64,000 nucleotides of DNA from Alphaproteobacteria bacterium (lineage in GTDB: Bacteria; Pseudomonadota; Alphaproteobacteria; CAAGCB01; CAG-977). The DNA is taken from contig JAFVAT010000007.1 of NCBI GenBank assembly GCA_017480385.1, forward strand, positions 122,722 to 186,721, read 5' to 3'. A program made the translations under genes and the position numbers. Below the pieces are notes generated by a model. That model saw only the letters and a program-made list of their open reading frames with translations, was not told where the DNA came from and searched no databases. Shown here piece by piece: positions 27,097 to 36,418 of this stretch. How positions within the stretch are numbered: the first letter of the stretch is position 1; every line of letters starts with the position of its first letter.

Positions 27097-29754
27097 ATGG
27101 AAACAACTCTTACATCAACCGCAGGCCTTATTCCGATGATGCTCAGTTTGGTCGGCGTTTTAGTTGCTCTGCAATATTTAAAGGGAATGGCTGAGTTTTC
27201 AGAGGCTGTTCGTTTTATTTTTTGGGGATTTGTTTTCGTTTTTTTTACAAAGGTTTTGATTTTTGCCGCGCATTTTATGTCGGCGGAACATTACTATTTT
27301 GCGTCTTTGCTGTTCCATTTGTGGTCTGCTGTTTTGTTAATGGCCGGTGCCGCCAGCATCAGAGGAAGCAAATTTTTTAACCGAAACGTTGTTATTTCCG
27401 CATGCCTGCTGGCTGGGGTATGGAGCTGGTATGTCGTTATAATTACACGGGACGGCACATCTTTAACTGTTTCTTTGGCTTCTTCGGTCGCCGGATATGC
27501 GTTTCTGGCCGCTTCTTTGTGGCGCAGAAAAATGCTGCGCAATTCAATCGGTTTTGTCATTACGGGGTGGTTCAGCGTTTTTTTGGCGCTGTACAACTTG
27601 CTGATGTTGATGTCTTGGGGGCAAAGTCTGCTGTCGCCGGCATTTGAAACGTTCCTGTATATTGCTGTTATGTGCGGCTGGATTTTAATTTCCAATAATT
27701 TAATGGCGCATCAGTTTGATACGTTGGAACAGGAGGCGGAGGAAAGCAAGGAACGGCTTCGTTTGATGATTCAAATGTCTCCGTTTCCGATCATTATTTC
27801 CCGTCTGAAGGACGATCAGCTGATGCTGATTAACAATAAGGCCGGCGCTTTATTCGGATTGGACGTAAAGCACCCCGGTAATTTTAAAACAGTAGATTAT
27901 TTTGCCGAACCGTCTAAAAGAACGGAACTGCTGGCAAAATTGGAAAAGCATCCGGTTGTTGATGATTTTGAATTTTTAGTCAAGCCGCGCAAAGGCGATC
28001 CGTTTTGGCTGCTGCTGTCGGCGCGCGTTATCGATTTTGAATATGAAATCGCGCTGTATATGGCATTTCAGGATATTACGGACCGTAAGAAAAAGGAATT
28101 GCAGCTGTTTGATCAGGCGACCAGAGATCCGTTGACGAAATGTTACAATCGCCGTCAGTTTGACGAACTGGCAAAGAATGAAGTTCAGCGTTCACGGCGC
28201 TATAATCACCCGTTCTGCCTGTTTATGATTGACGCTGACCACTTTAAAAATGTCAATGATACGCATGGACATGCCGTCGGCGACTTGGTTTTGCAGGCAT
28301 TGGCGGATTGCTGCCGCAGGACATTGCGCGAATCGGATATTGTGGCGCGTTTCGGCGGGGAAGAATTTGTAATTTTATTGCCCGAAGCAACAGTTGAAAA
28401 TGCACACCGCGTGGCCGAACGGTTGAGGATTAAAATTTCCAAACTGGTCGTTAAAAATGAACAAAATCAAGATGTTCAGTTTACAGTCAGTATCGGTTTG
28501 GTTTCTTCAACGGTGACAGACGATATTCCGGAAATGCTTAAAATGGCTGACGAGTCGCTGTATGTCGCGAAGGAAAACGGCAGAAATCAGGTTGTTGTTT
28601 ACGAGGCTGACGGTCCGAATAAAGATTTGCCGCATCCTGACGGGGAAGATATTGAAAAAGCGAAGGCCGAACCGTTGTATTACTTTAAACCGTCTGTTGC
28701 GCCCGTGATTATGAATCACTCTGATGAACCTGTTGAAACCGGTGTTGTCGGGTTAAGCGGGGATGTTGCGGATGAAGAAGAATATCTTGATGATGACGAA
28801 GAAGAACAGCCGACAACAGGAGTTTCTTTAAACTCTTTATATGAGGAGGAAGAAGACACTTCATTTGTTCCGACAAACAAACCTGTTGCGCCGCCGATTG
28901 CTGTTGCGCCGCCGGTATTTGAACCGGAAAATGAAACGCCTTTGGAAGCGGAATTGCCGCCTGAAACAGGATTTTTGCTGTCTGATATTGATACGGGATT
29001 TTCAGCGGAAGAATTGCAAGGACTGCCTCCGGAAGAAAGTGATCTGCCTGAGGAGTTGCCTCCGGAGGAATTCCCCGATTTGCCGGCACAGAATGATATT
29101 TTGCCGCCGGAAACGGAAATGCTGCCGGATAATGAAACGGATCAGGAGACTGAATTGCCTCTTGAAGAAGAAGATTTTCCTGTCCCTGAAACGCCTTTGG
29201 AAGAAGAGCTGTATCCGGATCAGGAAGAAATCGGGGAGGAGCCGCCGCTTGAAGAGGATATTTCCTTTGTTCAGGACGGAAATTCTTCGGTTGAAATACC
29301 GGCACAAGATTTTCCTTTGCCCGTAGGGGAGGAGGAAGAGTTTTCCGGTGATCATCAGGAGCAGGAAGACTTGCCACCGATTGAAGAACCAGCTCCGGCT
29401 GCGGAAGAATTTTTAGAACCGACTCCACCGGCTGTTGCTGAATATTCTGTTCCTGAAGAAGGATTTCCGGAATTGTCGGTAAGTGAAAATGAAGAATCGG
29501 AATTTAGCGGTTTTATGCCTCCGCCGATTGCTCCGGCACCGGAACCGATACAGGAAATGCCTGCTCAGCCATTGCCGGTCGCTCCTGTTGTCAAAGCGCC
29601 GATGATTAAAATGCCCGTTATGAAAAAAATACCGATTAAAATGCCGCCGGGAATGGTCAAAGTCCCTAAAATGCCGGGAATTGTACGGGTTAAAATTCCA
29701 AAAGCGCTGCATCAAAGTGAACCGGTTTCTCCCAAGCCTTCGGGGCAAGAATAA
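27097..29754 (+). CDS. Membrane diguanylate cyclase with PAS domain and a long acidic low-complexity tail
   Basis: 885 residues. Residues 1 to about 210 hold about seven transmembrane helices (MASE-like sensor region). A PAS domain follows at about 225-340 (PFPIIISRLKDDQLMLINN through MAFQDITDRKK). The GGDEF domain spans about 345-495 with active site RFGGEEF near residue 420 and an intact inhibitory I-site RESD exactly five residues before it, so it should make c-di-GMP with product inhibition. From about residue 500 the chain is low-complexity: a Pro/Glu/Leu-rich acidic tail of roughly 300 residues (repeats such as LPPEE, LPLEEEDF), then about 45 residues of Lys/Met/Pro/Ile repeats (KMPVMKKIPIKMPPG). 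No EAL domain is present. The tail is unusual for the family. Confidence 0.9.
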   Translation: METTLTSTAGLIPMMLSLVGVLVALQYLKGMAEFSEAVRFIFWGFVFVFFTKVLIFAAHFMSAEHYYFASLLFHLWSAVLLMAGAASIRGSKFFNRNVVISACLLAGVWSWYVVIITRDGTSLTVSLASSVAGYAFLAASLWRRKMLRNSIGFVITGWFSVFLALYNLLMLMSWGQSLLSPAFETFLYIAVMCGWILISNNLMAHQFDTLEQEAEESKERLRLMIQMSPFPIIISRLKDDQLMLINNKAGALFGLDVKHPGNFKTVDYFAEPSKRTELLAKLEKHPVVDDFEFLVKPRKGDPFWLLLSARVIDFEYEIALYMAFQDITDRKKKELQLFDQATRDPLTKCYNRRQFDELAKNEVQRSRRYNHPFCLFMIDADHFKNVNDTHGHAVGDLVLQALADCCRRTLRESDIVARFGGEEFVILLPEATVENAHRVAERLRIKISKLVVKNEQNQDVQFTVSIGLVSSTVTDDIPEMLKMADESLYVAKENGRNQVVVYEADGPNKDLPHPDGEDIEKAKAEPLYYFKPSVAPVIMNHSDEPVETGVVGLSGDVADEEEYLDDDEEEQPTTGVSLNSLYEEEEDTSFVPTNKPVAPPIAVAPPVFEPENETPLEAELPPETGFLLSDIDTGFSAEELQGLPPEESDLPEELPPEEFPDLPAQNDILPPETEMLPDNETDQETELPLEEEDFPVPETPLEEELYPDQEEIGEEPPLEEDISFVQDGNSSVEIPAQDFPLPVGEEEEFSGDHQEQEDLPPIEEPAPAAEEFLEPTPPAVAEYSVPEEGFPELSVSENEESEFSGFMPPPIAPAPEPIQEMPAQPLPVAPVVKAPMIKMPVMKKIPIKMPPGMVKVPKMPGIVRVKIPKALHQSEPVSPKPSGQE

Positions 29755-29773
29755 TAAGAGATATAAGTTATTC

Positions 29774-29810
29774 AAAAAGCCGCTCTGTTTAAGAAAAAAG
29801 AGCGGCTTTA
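29774..29810. terminator. Bidirectional terminator between diguanylate cyclase and gmk
   Basis: AAAGCCGCTCT pairs with AGAGCGGCTTT around an A-rich loop, with A/T runs on both flanks. It separates convergent genes. Confidence 0.85.
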
Positions 29811-29839
29811 GAAATTGCGGATACTGTTAAAAATCTGAA

Positions 29840-30478
29840 TTAAGCCGTTTGAGACCGCATACTGTTAACAAAACCGGCCAATCCGTTTTGGCGCTGGCGT
29901 TTCAGACGTTCCGCCTGAATAATGGACCGCACGTTTTTGACGCTTTCTTCAAAGTCTATATTAACAATAACGTAATCATATTCGTTCCAATGACTCATTT
30001 CAGCCGCAGCGGTCGCCATGCGCTGACGGACAACTTCTGCTGAATCTTGCGCGCGTGAAAACAGCCTGCGTTCCAATTCAGCCATAGACGGCGGCAAAAT
30101 GAAAACGCTAACAAGGTCTTCCCGTGCGTTTTCGGCAATTTGCTGCGTTCCCTGCCATTCAATATCAAACAAAATGTCTTTTCCTTCTTCCAAAGCCTTA
30201 CGGACGGGTTCCCGCGGCGTACCATAGCAATTATTGCAGAATTTGGCATGTTCCAGAAATTCATTGCGTTGAACCATGCCTTCAAAAGCGGGCATATCCA
30301 CAAAAAAATAGTCTTTGCCGTTAATTTCACCGGGACGTGCCGGACGCGTTGTAACCGAAACGGAAAGGGACATATTGTTTTCTGTTTCTAAAATACGATG
30401 TGCAATTGCTGTTTTTCCGGCACCTGACGGCGAAGATAAAACCAGCATAAATCCTCTGCGTTTAATGGAATTTGACAT
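29840..30478 (-). CDS. gmk: Guanylate kinase
   Basis: 212 residues. P-loop LVLSSPSGAGKTAIAHR lies near residue 13, then VTTRPARPGEINGKDYFFV, and the GMP-binding GTPREPVRKALEEGKDILFDIEWQG region. It phosphorylates GMP to GDP. It lies 10 bp downstream of yicC, the usual yicC-gmk pair. Confidence 0.97.
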   Translation of the reverse strand: MSNSIKRRGFMLVLSSPSGAGKTAIAHRILETENNMSLSVSVTTRPARPGEINGKDYFFVDMPAFEGMVQRNEFLEHAKFCNNCYGTPREPVRKALEEGKDILFDIEWQGTQQIAENAREDLVSVFILPPSMAELERRLFSRAQDSAEVVRQRMATAAAEMSHWNEYDYVIVNIDFEESVKNVRSIIQAERLKRQRQNGLAGFVNSMRSQTA

Positions 30479-30488
30479 TTAAACCCTC

Positions 30489-31361
30489 CTATTCGATATT
30501 TTGAATTTGTTCTCTTAGCTGATCAATGACCGTTTTTAGGGCCATGCCGATTCTTGTCAATTCTATATCGGCGGATTTGGAACACAGCGTATTCGCTTCC
30601 CGATTAAATTCCTGACATAAAAAGTCCAGTTTTCTGCCAACAGGACCTTTTTCCGTAAATAATTCCCGCGCCGTATGGACGTGAGCCGTTAACCGATCTA
30701 ATTCTTCACGCACATCTGCGCGCAGCATACAAGCCGTGACTTCCTGCATAAAGCGTTCTTCTGACAGCTCTGAATCCTCTTTAATAAGCGCCAAACCTTC
30801 TTTTAAACGTTTTTTAATGTATTCAGGCTGAACGGCGGCCTGACTGCGGGCCTCTGTGATCAGGGCTTCAATCTGATTAACCTGATCATTTAAACAGGCT
30901 GTTATTTTTTCTCCTTCTGCCAGTCTGGCTTTTTTAAGCGCTTCAGCCGCGTTTCCCAGTGAAGACAGAAATAAGACTCTCATTTCATCATGATCTTCTT
31001 CAAAGTCCGGATTGATTTCCGCAACACCGCGCACATTGATCAGGCCATCAATCCGCGCCGGCTGCAAACGAGGGTATTGTTGCTGCAATTGCTGGGATAA
31101 AAGGCATAATTCTTCTAAAAACGGAATATTAATCCGGGGTTTTTGCTGCATCAAATCAAATGTTAAATCCAGTGAAACATAGATACTGCCGCGTGTGAAA
31201 AACGAACGCAGGCATTCCCGGATTTTTTGTTCTAAATCCTCATATCCCTGCGGGTAGCGGCATCGTATTTCCAGCCCCTTGCTGTTCACACTGCGCAGCG
31301 TCCATGTCCAAGAAGCCCTTTCTTGTCCTGAAAAAGAGCCAAACCCTGTCATACTTTCCAT
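30489..31361 (-). CDS. yicC: YicC-family endoribonuclease
   Basis: 290 residues of the YicC/YloC family. The N-terminus MESMTGFGSFSG and the block WTLRSVNSKGLEIRCRYPQG are diagnostic. The C-terminus reads DFLCQEFNREANTLCSKSADIE. Members of the family act as RNA endonucleases or adaptors. It is paired with gmk in one minus-strand operon and diverges from the SDR gene. Confidence 0.93.
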   Translation of the reverse strand: MESMTGFGSFSGQERASWTWTLRSVNSKGLEIRCRYPQGYEDLEQKIRECLRSFFTRGSIYVSLDLTFDLMQQKPRINIPFLEELCLLSQQLQQQYPRLQPARIDGLINVRGVAEINPDFEEDHDEMRVLFLSSLGNAAEALKKARLAEGEKITACLNDQVNQIEALITEARSQAAVQPEYIKKRLKEGLALIKEDSELSEERFMQEVTACMLRADVREELDRLTAHVHTARELFTEKGPVGRKLDFLCQEFNREANTLCSKSADIELTRIGMALKTVIDQLREQIQNIE

Positions 31362-31432
31362 TTTAAAGCCTCTTTATTTATTAAGTTGTTTGCATTACCT
31401 TACATAAAACAATTCAAAACGGGAATTTAAAA

Positions 31433-32200
31433 ATGAAAAATCCTCACCATATTTTAATTACCGGCGCTTCCAGCGGGATCGGAGAAGCTTTAGCCCTATT
31501 TTATGCGCAAAAAGATGTGACGTTGTTTTTATGTGCTCAAAATACGGAACGATTAGGCAAAGTGACACAGCAGTGTCGGGAAAAGGGAGCAGAGGTTTTT
31601 GCGGAAAAAGTTGATGTAACAGATGCTGCGGCAATGGAAAACTGGATCAGCCGATGCGATAAAATCGCCGAGCTGGATTTAGTGATAGCGAATGCCGGCG
31701 TTTCTGCCGGTCCGGGAAAAACAGGTGAATCAAGCGAAGTAACGCGTAGAATTTTTGCCGTGAATGTCGGAGGTGTTTTAAATACTGTTTTGCCTGCTTT
31801 GGAAAAGATGCAGCCGCGCCGTACGGGACAAATAGCCCTGTTGAGCTCGTTGGCGGGCTACAGAGGGCTTCCCTCCGCTCCGGCTTATTCCGGTTCTAAA
31901 AATGCCGTGCGGGCATGGGGAGAGGCTTTGCGGGGACATTTAAAACCTCAGGGAATAGAGGTGAATGTCATTTGTCCGGGATTTGTTGTTTCGCGCATTA
32001 CAGCTAAAAATAAGTTTCCCATGCCCTTTTTAATGCCCGCCTCTGCCGCTGCCGCAACTATCGCAAAAGGATTAAGAAAAAATAAAGGGCGGATTACTTT
32101 CCCGCCCCTGTTGGCTTTCAGTGCCTGGCTGATGAGCTGCCTGCCCGCAGGCATTGCCGAATTTGTATTAACGAAACTGCCGAATAAAGGCTCTGATTAA
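31433..32200 (+). CDS. Short-chain dehydrogenase/reductase
   Basis: 255 residues, classical SDR fold. The cofactor motif ITGASSGIGEALAL is at residues 8-21, VIANAGVSAGPGKTG holds the NAG motif, Ser is in ALLSSLAGYRG and the catalytic pair in YSGSKNAV. The C-terminal region is hydrophobic (PPLLAFSAWLMSCLPAG), which may attach it to the membrane. The substrate cannot be read from sequence. It converges on the next gene with a 4-bp overlap. Confidence 0.92.
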   Translation: MKNPHHILITGASSGIGEALALFYAQKDVTLFLCAQNTERLGKVTQQCREKGAEVFAEKVDVTDAAAMENWISRCDKIAELDLVIANAGVSAGPGKTGESSEVTRRIFAVNVGGVLNTVLPALEKMQPRRTGQIALLSSLAGYRGLPSAPAYSGSKNAVRAWGEALRGHLKPQGIEVNVICPGFVVSRITAKNKFPMPFLMPASAAAATIAKGLRKNKGRITFPPLLAFSAWLMSCLPAGIAEFVLTKLPNKGSD

Positions 32201-32646
32201 TCGACCAAACGTCCCCACGGGAAAATACGGCGCAGATCTTTATAATCATCTGTCATTTGATTAAAAGCCTCGTTGAGTTCGTTGCCAAAAACATCAAAGT
32301 CGATTCTGTCTTCGACTTCAAATTCATCTAAAAGGGACAACAGCAGATATTCCGCAAAAATGCGCGCGGCGGAAGCCTTAGAAACGTTGCCCAAGATCCG
32401 AAATTCCGCTAATAGAATTTGCTTGTAGTCTTTCAGATTTTCAAGCGATTTTAATTTGTTGGCCAAAAGAGGATCTAAATCCTTTCTGACGCGCAGGGCG
32501 GTGTCAACCATAGCGTTAATGCGCAAAGAACGTTCATCTTCTTCAGATAAGGTGTCGGATTTTTCCATTAAATCAATTAATGTTTCCTCATACATATCCA
32601 TAAATTCCTGACGGACCGGATCAGTAACGGGTGTTTCTGTATTCAT
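32197..32646 (-). CDS. Uncharacterised acidic helical protein
   Basis: 149 residues, predicted mostly helical and acidic, with no signal peptide or membrane segment. No domain recognised. Stretches such as LMEKSDTLSEEDERSLRINAMVD and EYLLLSLLDEFEVEDRIDF look like a compact helical bundle. It has good codon structure, a Shine-Dalgarno-like GAGGGG upstream, and lies directly ahead of the SDR 3' end. Confidence 0.6.
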   Translation of the reverse strand: MNTETPVTDPVRQEFMDMYEETLIDLMEKSDTLSEEDERSLRINAMVDTALRVRKDLDPLLANKLKSLENLKDYKQILLAEFRILGNVSKASAARIFAEYLLLSLLDEFEVEDRIDFDVFGNELNEAFNQMTDDYKDLRRIFPWGRLVD

Positions 32647-32715
32647 GTTCTGCCCCTCTAAAAACTAATTGGAAAAAGCATAACACCTTTAAACAAAGAT
32701 ACAAAGCTAAAAAAG

Positions 32716-33255
32716 CTATTCATTGAAACCGACCGGCTGGCGGCACAGACGGTTAATCGCTTCCATTGCGTTATTAAAGCCTTTCATGGAAAAAACATCA
32801 TATGTTTCAACGCCTTCGATCGTTATTCCCCGAACGGTAACGCGGACGGCCTTATTCATGGCTCTGGCGATTTCTTCATCTGTTTTTAAGTTTTTGGCCC
32901 AAGCGGTATCTTCGCTGGTAAATAGGTTCGCTTTAACATTTCCGACACGAAACTGTACTTCCGACCGCGGCATGTATGTGTAACCGGCCACGACCGTTAA
33001 AACGTCAAACATCTGTTCATCAGGGCGATGAGAAACGATTAAAAACACATCGCCGCGGCGTGTATATTCTCCGGTCGATTTCAGCGGCATGGAAGAAACG
33101 AAACAGACTTTTTCCTTTTTGTCTTTAAAAATATAGGCGTTCCAATCATCAAAGACGCCGACATGATCAACTTTTTTAGCGTCAATTAAATTTTGGGCAC
33201 CGCAAGGAACGGAAAACAGCATTAGAAAAAGAAGCAAAAATTTTTTCATGCGCAT
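32716..33255 (-). CDS. IalB-family (invasion-associated locus B) exported protein
   Basis: 179 residues. A cleavable signal peptide (MRMKKFLLLFLMLFSVPCGAQ) precedes a single IalB-type domain: WNAYIFKDKKEKVCFVSS, GDVFLIVSHRP, VLTVVAGYTY and the closing AMEAINRLCRQ. Two conserved Cys (in VCF and LCR) could form a disulphide. The family is alphaproteobacterial and periplasmic or surface-located. The name comes from Bartonella; a role in invasion should not be assumed here. Confidence 0.85.
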   Translation of the reverse strand: MRMKKFLLLFLMLFSVPCGAQNLIDAKKVDHVGVFDDWNAYIFKDKKEKVCFVSSMPLKSTGEYTRRGDVFLIVSHRPDEQMFDVLTVVAGYTYMPRSEVQFRVGNVKANLFTSEDTAWAKNLKTDEEIARAMNKAVRVTVRGITIEGVETYDVFSMKGFNNAMEAINRLCRQPVGFNE

Positions 33256-33262
33256 TGTCCTT

Positions 33263-33901
33263 TCAGTTCTTGTTTAAGATGCCGGTAATTTTACTCAGAT
33301 CGGGCTTAACAAATAGTGAAACATACAATTGAATCCAAAAGTCGACCGTATTTTTGCGCGCGTCTTTTTCATTTAAATTTTCAAGTATGTCCTGCGCTTC
33401 CGGAGCCAATAAGGCCGTTGATGAAAAACGCGGCGATATTTTTTCCCGAATTTCTGCCGAACGACAGATATTTTTCTTGCTGTCCGCCAGCATCAAAGAA
33501 GCGTAATGAGAAAATTTTTCCGCCTCCTGAATGGAGGTAACAAAAGGCACGCGGTTCATTTTTGCCGTGTTTCCCCAACATAAAAGCGAAGTCAGATCCG
33601 GACAGTGCATCACGTTGATCTGATGAGTCTTGAAATAAAAAAAGGAGGAAAGAGTTGATCGGATTAATTTAAACAACACGGTTAAATAAAAATCATGAAC
33701 GCTTACAGGAGCGGCGAACGGAACTTCTTCATAGGATAAACGCGCCTTTTTTAACTCTTCCGAGGTCCGTCCCGACCGGTCAACAGTGATAAGCAGATCG
33801 ACGGAGTGTGTTTGCTGCAGCCAAGTCAGCTTTTGAATAAAAGATACGGTATGTTCGGAAAAACTGTTTTCCATAAAGGGATATAAAACTGTTAATTTCA
33901 A
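33263..33901 (-). CDS. Short glycosyltransferase-4-like N-terminal domain protein
   Basis: 212 residues. The start MKLTVLYPFMENSFSEHTVSFIQKL, the middle INVMHCPDLTSLLCWGN and PFVTSIQEAEKFS, and LMLADSKKNICRSAEI follow the order of the N-terminal Rossmann-like half of GT-B glycosyltransferases. The nucleotide-sugar-binding C-terminal half is missing and no downstream frame supplies it. It may be a truncated enzyme or a partner subunit. It overlaps rsmB by 4 bp. Confidence 0.55.
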   Translation of the reverse strand: MKLTVLYPFMENSFSEHTVSFIQKLTWLQQTHSVDLLITVDRSGRTSEELKKARLSYEEVPFAAPVSVHDFYLTVLFKLIRSTLSSFFYFKTHQINVMHCPDLTSLLCWGNTAKMNRVPFVTSIQEAEKFSHYASLMLADSKKNICRSAEIREKISPRFSSTALLAPEAQDILENLNEKDARKNTVDFWIQLYVSLFVKPDLSKITGILNKN

Positions 33902-35223
33902 TTTTTTTTCTCCTTTTTCCTGAGTCGGGAGGCATAAAAACCGTCACAGCCGCCGTTTTCTTCATAAAAGAAAGGAAGAATCAGCATGTCGCCATCCTTT
34001 GTGATCATTTCCTGCGGAATTTCCGTACTGTTTAAGGTAATGCGTTCAACCAAACCGGATTGAACGGCATCATTGATGATTAAGCGGCCTTCTTCCGGCA
34101 GAACAGAACAGACACAATAGATGAGTTCAGCTCCGTCAGCCATCATCTGAACCGCGGTTTTCAGCAATTGTTTTTGTGTTGTGCTTAAACGGACAATATC
34201 CTGCGGCGTGCGGTGCCGGATAACGTCCGGGTGACGGCGCAGAGTACCGGTTGCAGAACAGGGCGCATCGAGTAAAACAGCATCAAATTTCGGAATTGTT
34301 TGATGATTTTTTTCCCACCACTGCTGTATATCATCGCAGACCGTTTCTGCGCTGATCCCTAAGCGATCCAGATTTTCTTTCAGCCGTTTGATTCTTTTTT
34401 CCGAAACGTCAACGGCAGTGACCTGTGCTCCGGCCAAAATCATTTGTGCCGTTTTTCCGCCGGGGGCTGCGCAAATATCAATCGCTCTTTTTCCCTTTAA
34501 GCCGTGAAACAGCTGTGCAGGCACAGCGGCAGACAGGTCCTGAATCCACCAGGCGCCTTCCTCATATCCGGGAAGCTGCGGAACAGAAGCCTGCTTTTCG
34601 CGCCGTAATGATCCTGTCGGCATTAAAACAGCCTCCAGCTTTTGAGCCCAGATCTCCGGATCTGATTTGACGCTGAAATCCAAAGGCGCTTCTTTTAATC
34701 CGGCGGCAGCTATTTTTTTGGCCGTTGTCAGTCCGTATTCCTTGACCCATTTATCGAATAACCAGACAGGAATATTTAATTCTGCCTCATTTTGTTGTTC
34801 GTGAATAGCTTTGCCTTCCTTGGCAATCCGGCGTAAAACGGCATTGGTCAGTCCTGCAAAACCGAAATATTTCCGATCGCTTTTGACTAAAGAAACGCCT
34901 GTCGAAACGGCAGCATGGGCCGGTGTATCCAAAAAGACAAGCTGAACCGTACTGATTCTTAAAATGTCTTGAACATAAGACGCATGATCGGGCAAAGGCT
35001 TTTTTAAAAAATGCGAAATTATGTTGTCAATTTGCCCTAATCGGCGCAGCATAACCGTGACCAATAAACGGATAAATGTCCGGTCTCTGGTTTCCAGAGG
35101 CTGTTTTTTTTCAAAACGTTCAATGCGACAGGCGTACTCTTCTTCCAATCCCTTGCCATTTCTGATAACGGCATCAAAAATTTCAACAGCCAAATGCCGC
35201 GTTAATAAATCAGGACTGTTCAT
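33898..35223 (-). CDS. rsmB: 16S rRNA (cytosine967-C5)-methyltransferase RsmB
   Basis: 441 residues. The N-terminal NusB-like domain (residues about 1-135, with HLAVEIFDAVIRNGKG) precedes the NOP/Sun methyltransferase domain: SAM motif IDICAAPGGKTAQMILAG, then VTAVDVSEKRI and LDAPCSATGTLRRHPD with the first catalytic Cys. A second Cys sits in YCVCSVLPEEG. Normal length for the family. Confidence 0.95.
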   Translation of the reverse strand: MNSPDLLTRHLAVEIFDAVIRNGKGLEEEYACRIERFEKKQPLETRDRTFIRLLVTVMLRRLGQIDNIISHFLKKPLPDHASYVQDILRISTVQLVFLDTPAHAAVSTGVSLVKSDRKYFGFAGLTNAVLRRIAKEGKAIHEQQNEAELNIPVWLFDKWVKEYGLTTAKKIAAAGLKEAPLDFSVKSDPEIWAQKLEAVLMPTGSLRREKQASVPQLPGYEEGAWWIQDLSAAVPAQLFHGLKGKRAIDICAAPGGKTAQMILAGAQVTAVDVSEKRIKRLKENLDRLGISAETVCDDIQQWWEKNHQTIPKFDAVLLDAPCSATGTLRRHPDVIRHRTPQDIVRLSTTQKQLLKTAVQMMADGAELIYCVCSVLPEEGRLIINDAVQSGLVERITLNSTEIPQEMITKDGDMLILPFFYEENGGCDGFYASRLRKKEKKN

Positions 35224-36370
35224 CTTCTGACTGTCCTTTATTTTCAGACGCTTTTTTATTGTTATACGCCTGTTTTAAATCGGAAAACGCCTGAGTGGAT
35301 TCTTTTATGCTTATTTGAGCCGTTTTTTTGGCTTCTTTGAACAAATCCAATATACCTGTGCGCGCCGTGTCGGGGCTCATAATATTCATATACATTTTTA
35401 AGTATAAAAGTATGGTCAAAGCAACGACCTGGGCCTGTAAATTGAGATAAATCAGAATGAAAATCAATCCGTCCGTTAAAAAGTTATAATGCATTATAAT
35501 ACGGATGACATTTTCTTTAAACGGTGTTTTATTCATTAAATTCTCAAAGAAAAAGAGAGGTTCTTTTTCTTTTTTAAACAAATTGAAAGGAAAATGAAAA
35601 ATAACAAAAGCCAATTCAAATAAAATATAACTGATCATTAAAACGCCAAGCCCCCATTGACCTGCCGGTATGGTTAAAACAGCCAATCCGGTTAATAACA
35701 GGCAAAAAATATTTCTTATGCTGTTTGTTATCGGCATTTTGTATTGAAAAATACAGTAAAACGGCGTCAGCATCAACATGATCGGCAGTAACATGCCATT
35801 GACATGCAGCCATGAAACGGGGGCGAAGGATAAAAGAAGAAAAACAATTAGTGCGGCAAATCCCATATGTATGGACTGAATAACAAAAATGCCGTCAAAG
35901 CGATCCGATAATATGTTGAAAAATTTATAGATGATGAACCATATTGTTCCGAATAAAACGCGTATTGTCCAAGGGGGCAAAGATGTTGCAGTCCATAAAT
36001 CGTTTTCCGGCAAAAGAAAGGCAAATCCGATAATGGCCGCTAATTCAGGAATGCAGCAAATAACGGTTAATGCTTTTGTTTTTTGAGGCAAAAGGCCAAA
36101 TAAACCAACAATCAAAGCTAATCCTAAAAAATATAAAAAACGTATTTCATAGAACCATGCCTTGTCAGAAGAAAAATAAAACAGGGCAAAAGCTCCGATA
36201 ATAAGACTGAAAACCTGGATAGGATAAGCAAGTTTTAATGTAAGAACAATATGTTCATTATGAATTTTTTCATTTTCTTTAAATTCATGGGATAAAAAAT
36301 AAGAATATAAAACGGCAATATTCAAAAACAGCAAACATGCTAAAAAGATAAAATAGTAAATATTTGTCAT
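35210..36370 (-). CDS. Uncharacterised polytopic membrane protein
   Basis: 386 residues with about ten predicted transmembrane helices (first at residues 4-25) and a charged hydrophilic tail of about 50 residues (KEAKKTAQISIKESTQAFSDL to the C-terminus). No family recognised. The codon use matches the neighbours. Its stop overlaps the rsmB start by 14 bp, so it probably heads the membrane protein-rsmB-GT operon. Confidence 0.6.
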   Translation of the reverse strand: MTNIYYFIFLACLLFLNIAVLYSYFLSHEFKENEKIHNEHIVLTLKLAYPIQVFSLIIGAFALFYFSSDKAWFYEIRFLYFLGLALIVGLFGLLPQKTKALTVICCIPELAAIIGFAFLLPENDLWTATSLPPWTIRVLFGTIWFIIYKFFNILSDRFDGIFVIQSIHMGFAALIVFLLLSFAPVSWLHVNGMLLPIMLMLTPFYCIFQYKMPITNSIRNIFCLLLTGLAVLTIPAGQWGLGVLMISYILFELAFVIFHFPFNLFKKEKEPLFFFENLMNKTPFKENVIRIIMHYNFLTDGLIFILIYLNLQAQVVALTILLYLKMYMNIMSPDTARTGILDLFKEAKKTAQISIKESTQAFSDLKQAYNNKKASENKGQSEDEQS

Positions 36371-36418
36371 TGATATCTCCGTTTTCTCAGATTATCCGTG
36401 AAAAAAGTTAATGAATCT

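Noticed and set aside
28709..29428. 239-codon minus-strand ORF inside the diguanylate cyclase tail
   Set aside because: It is the mirror of the low-complexity Pro/Glu repeats; the plus frame is continuous with the GGDEF domain.
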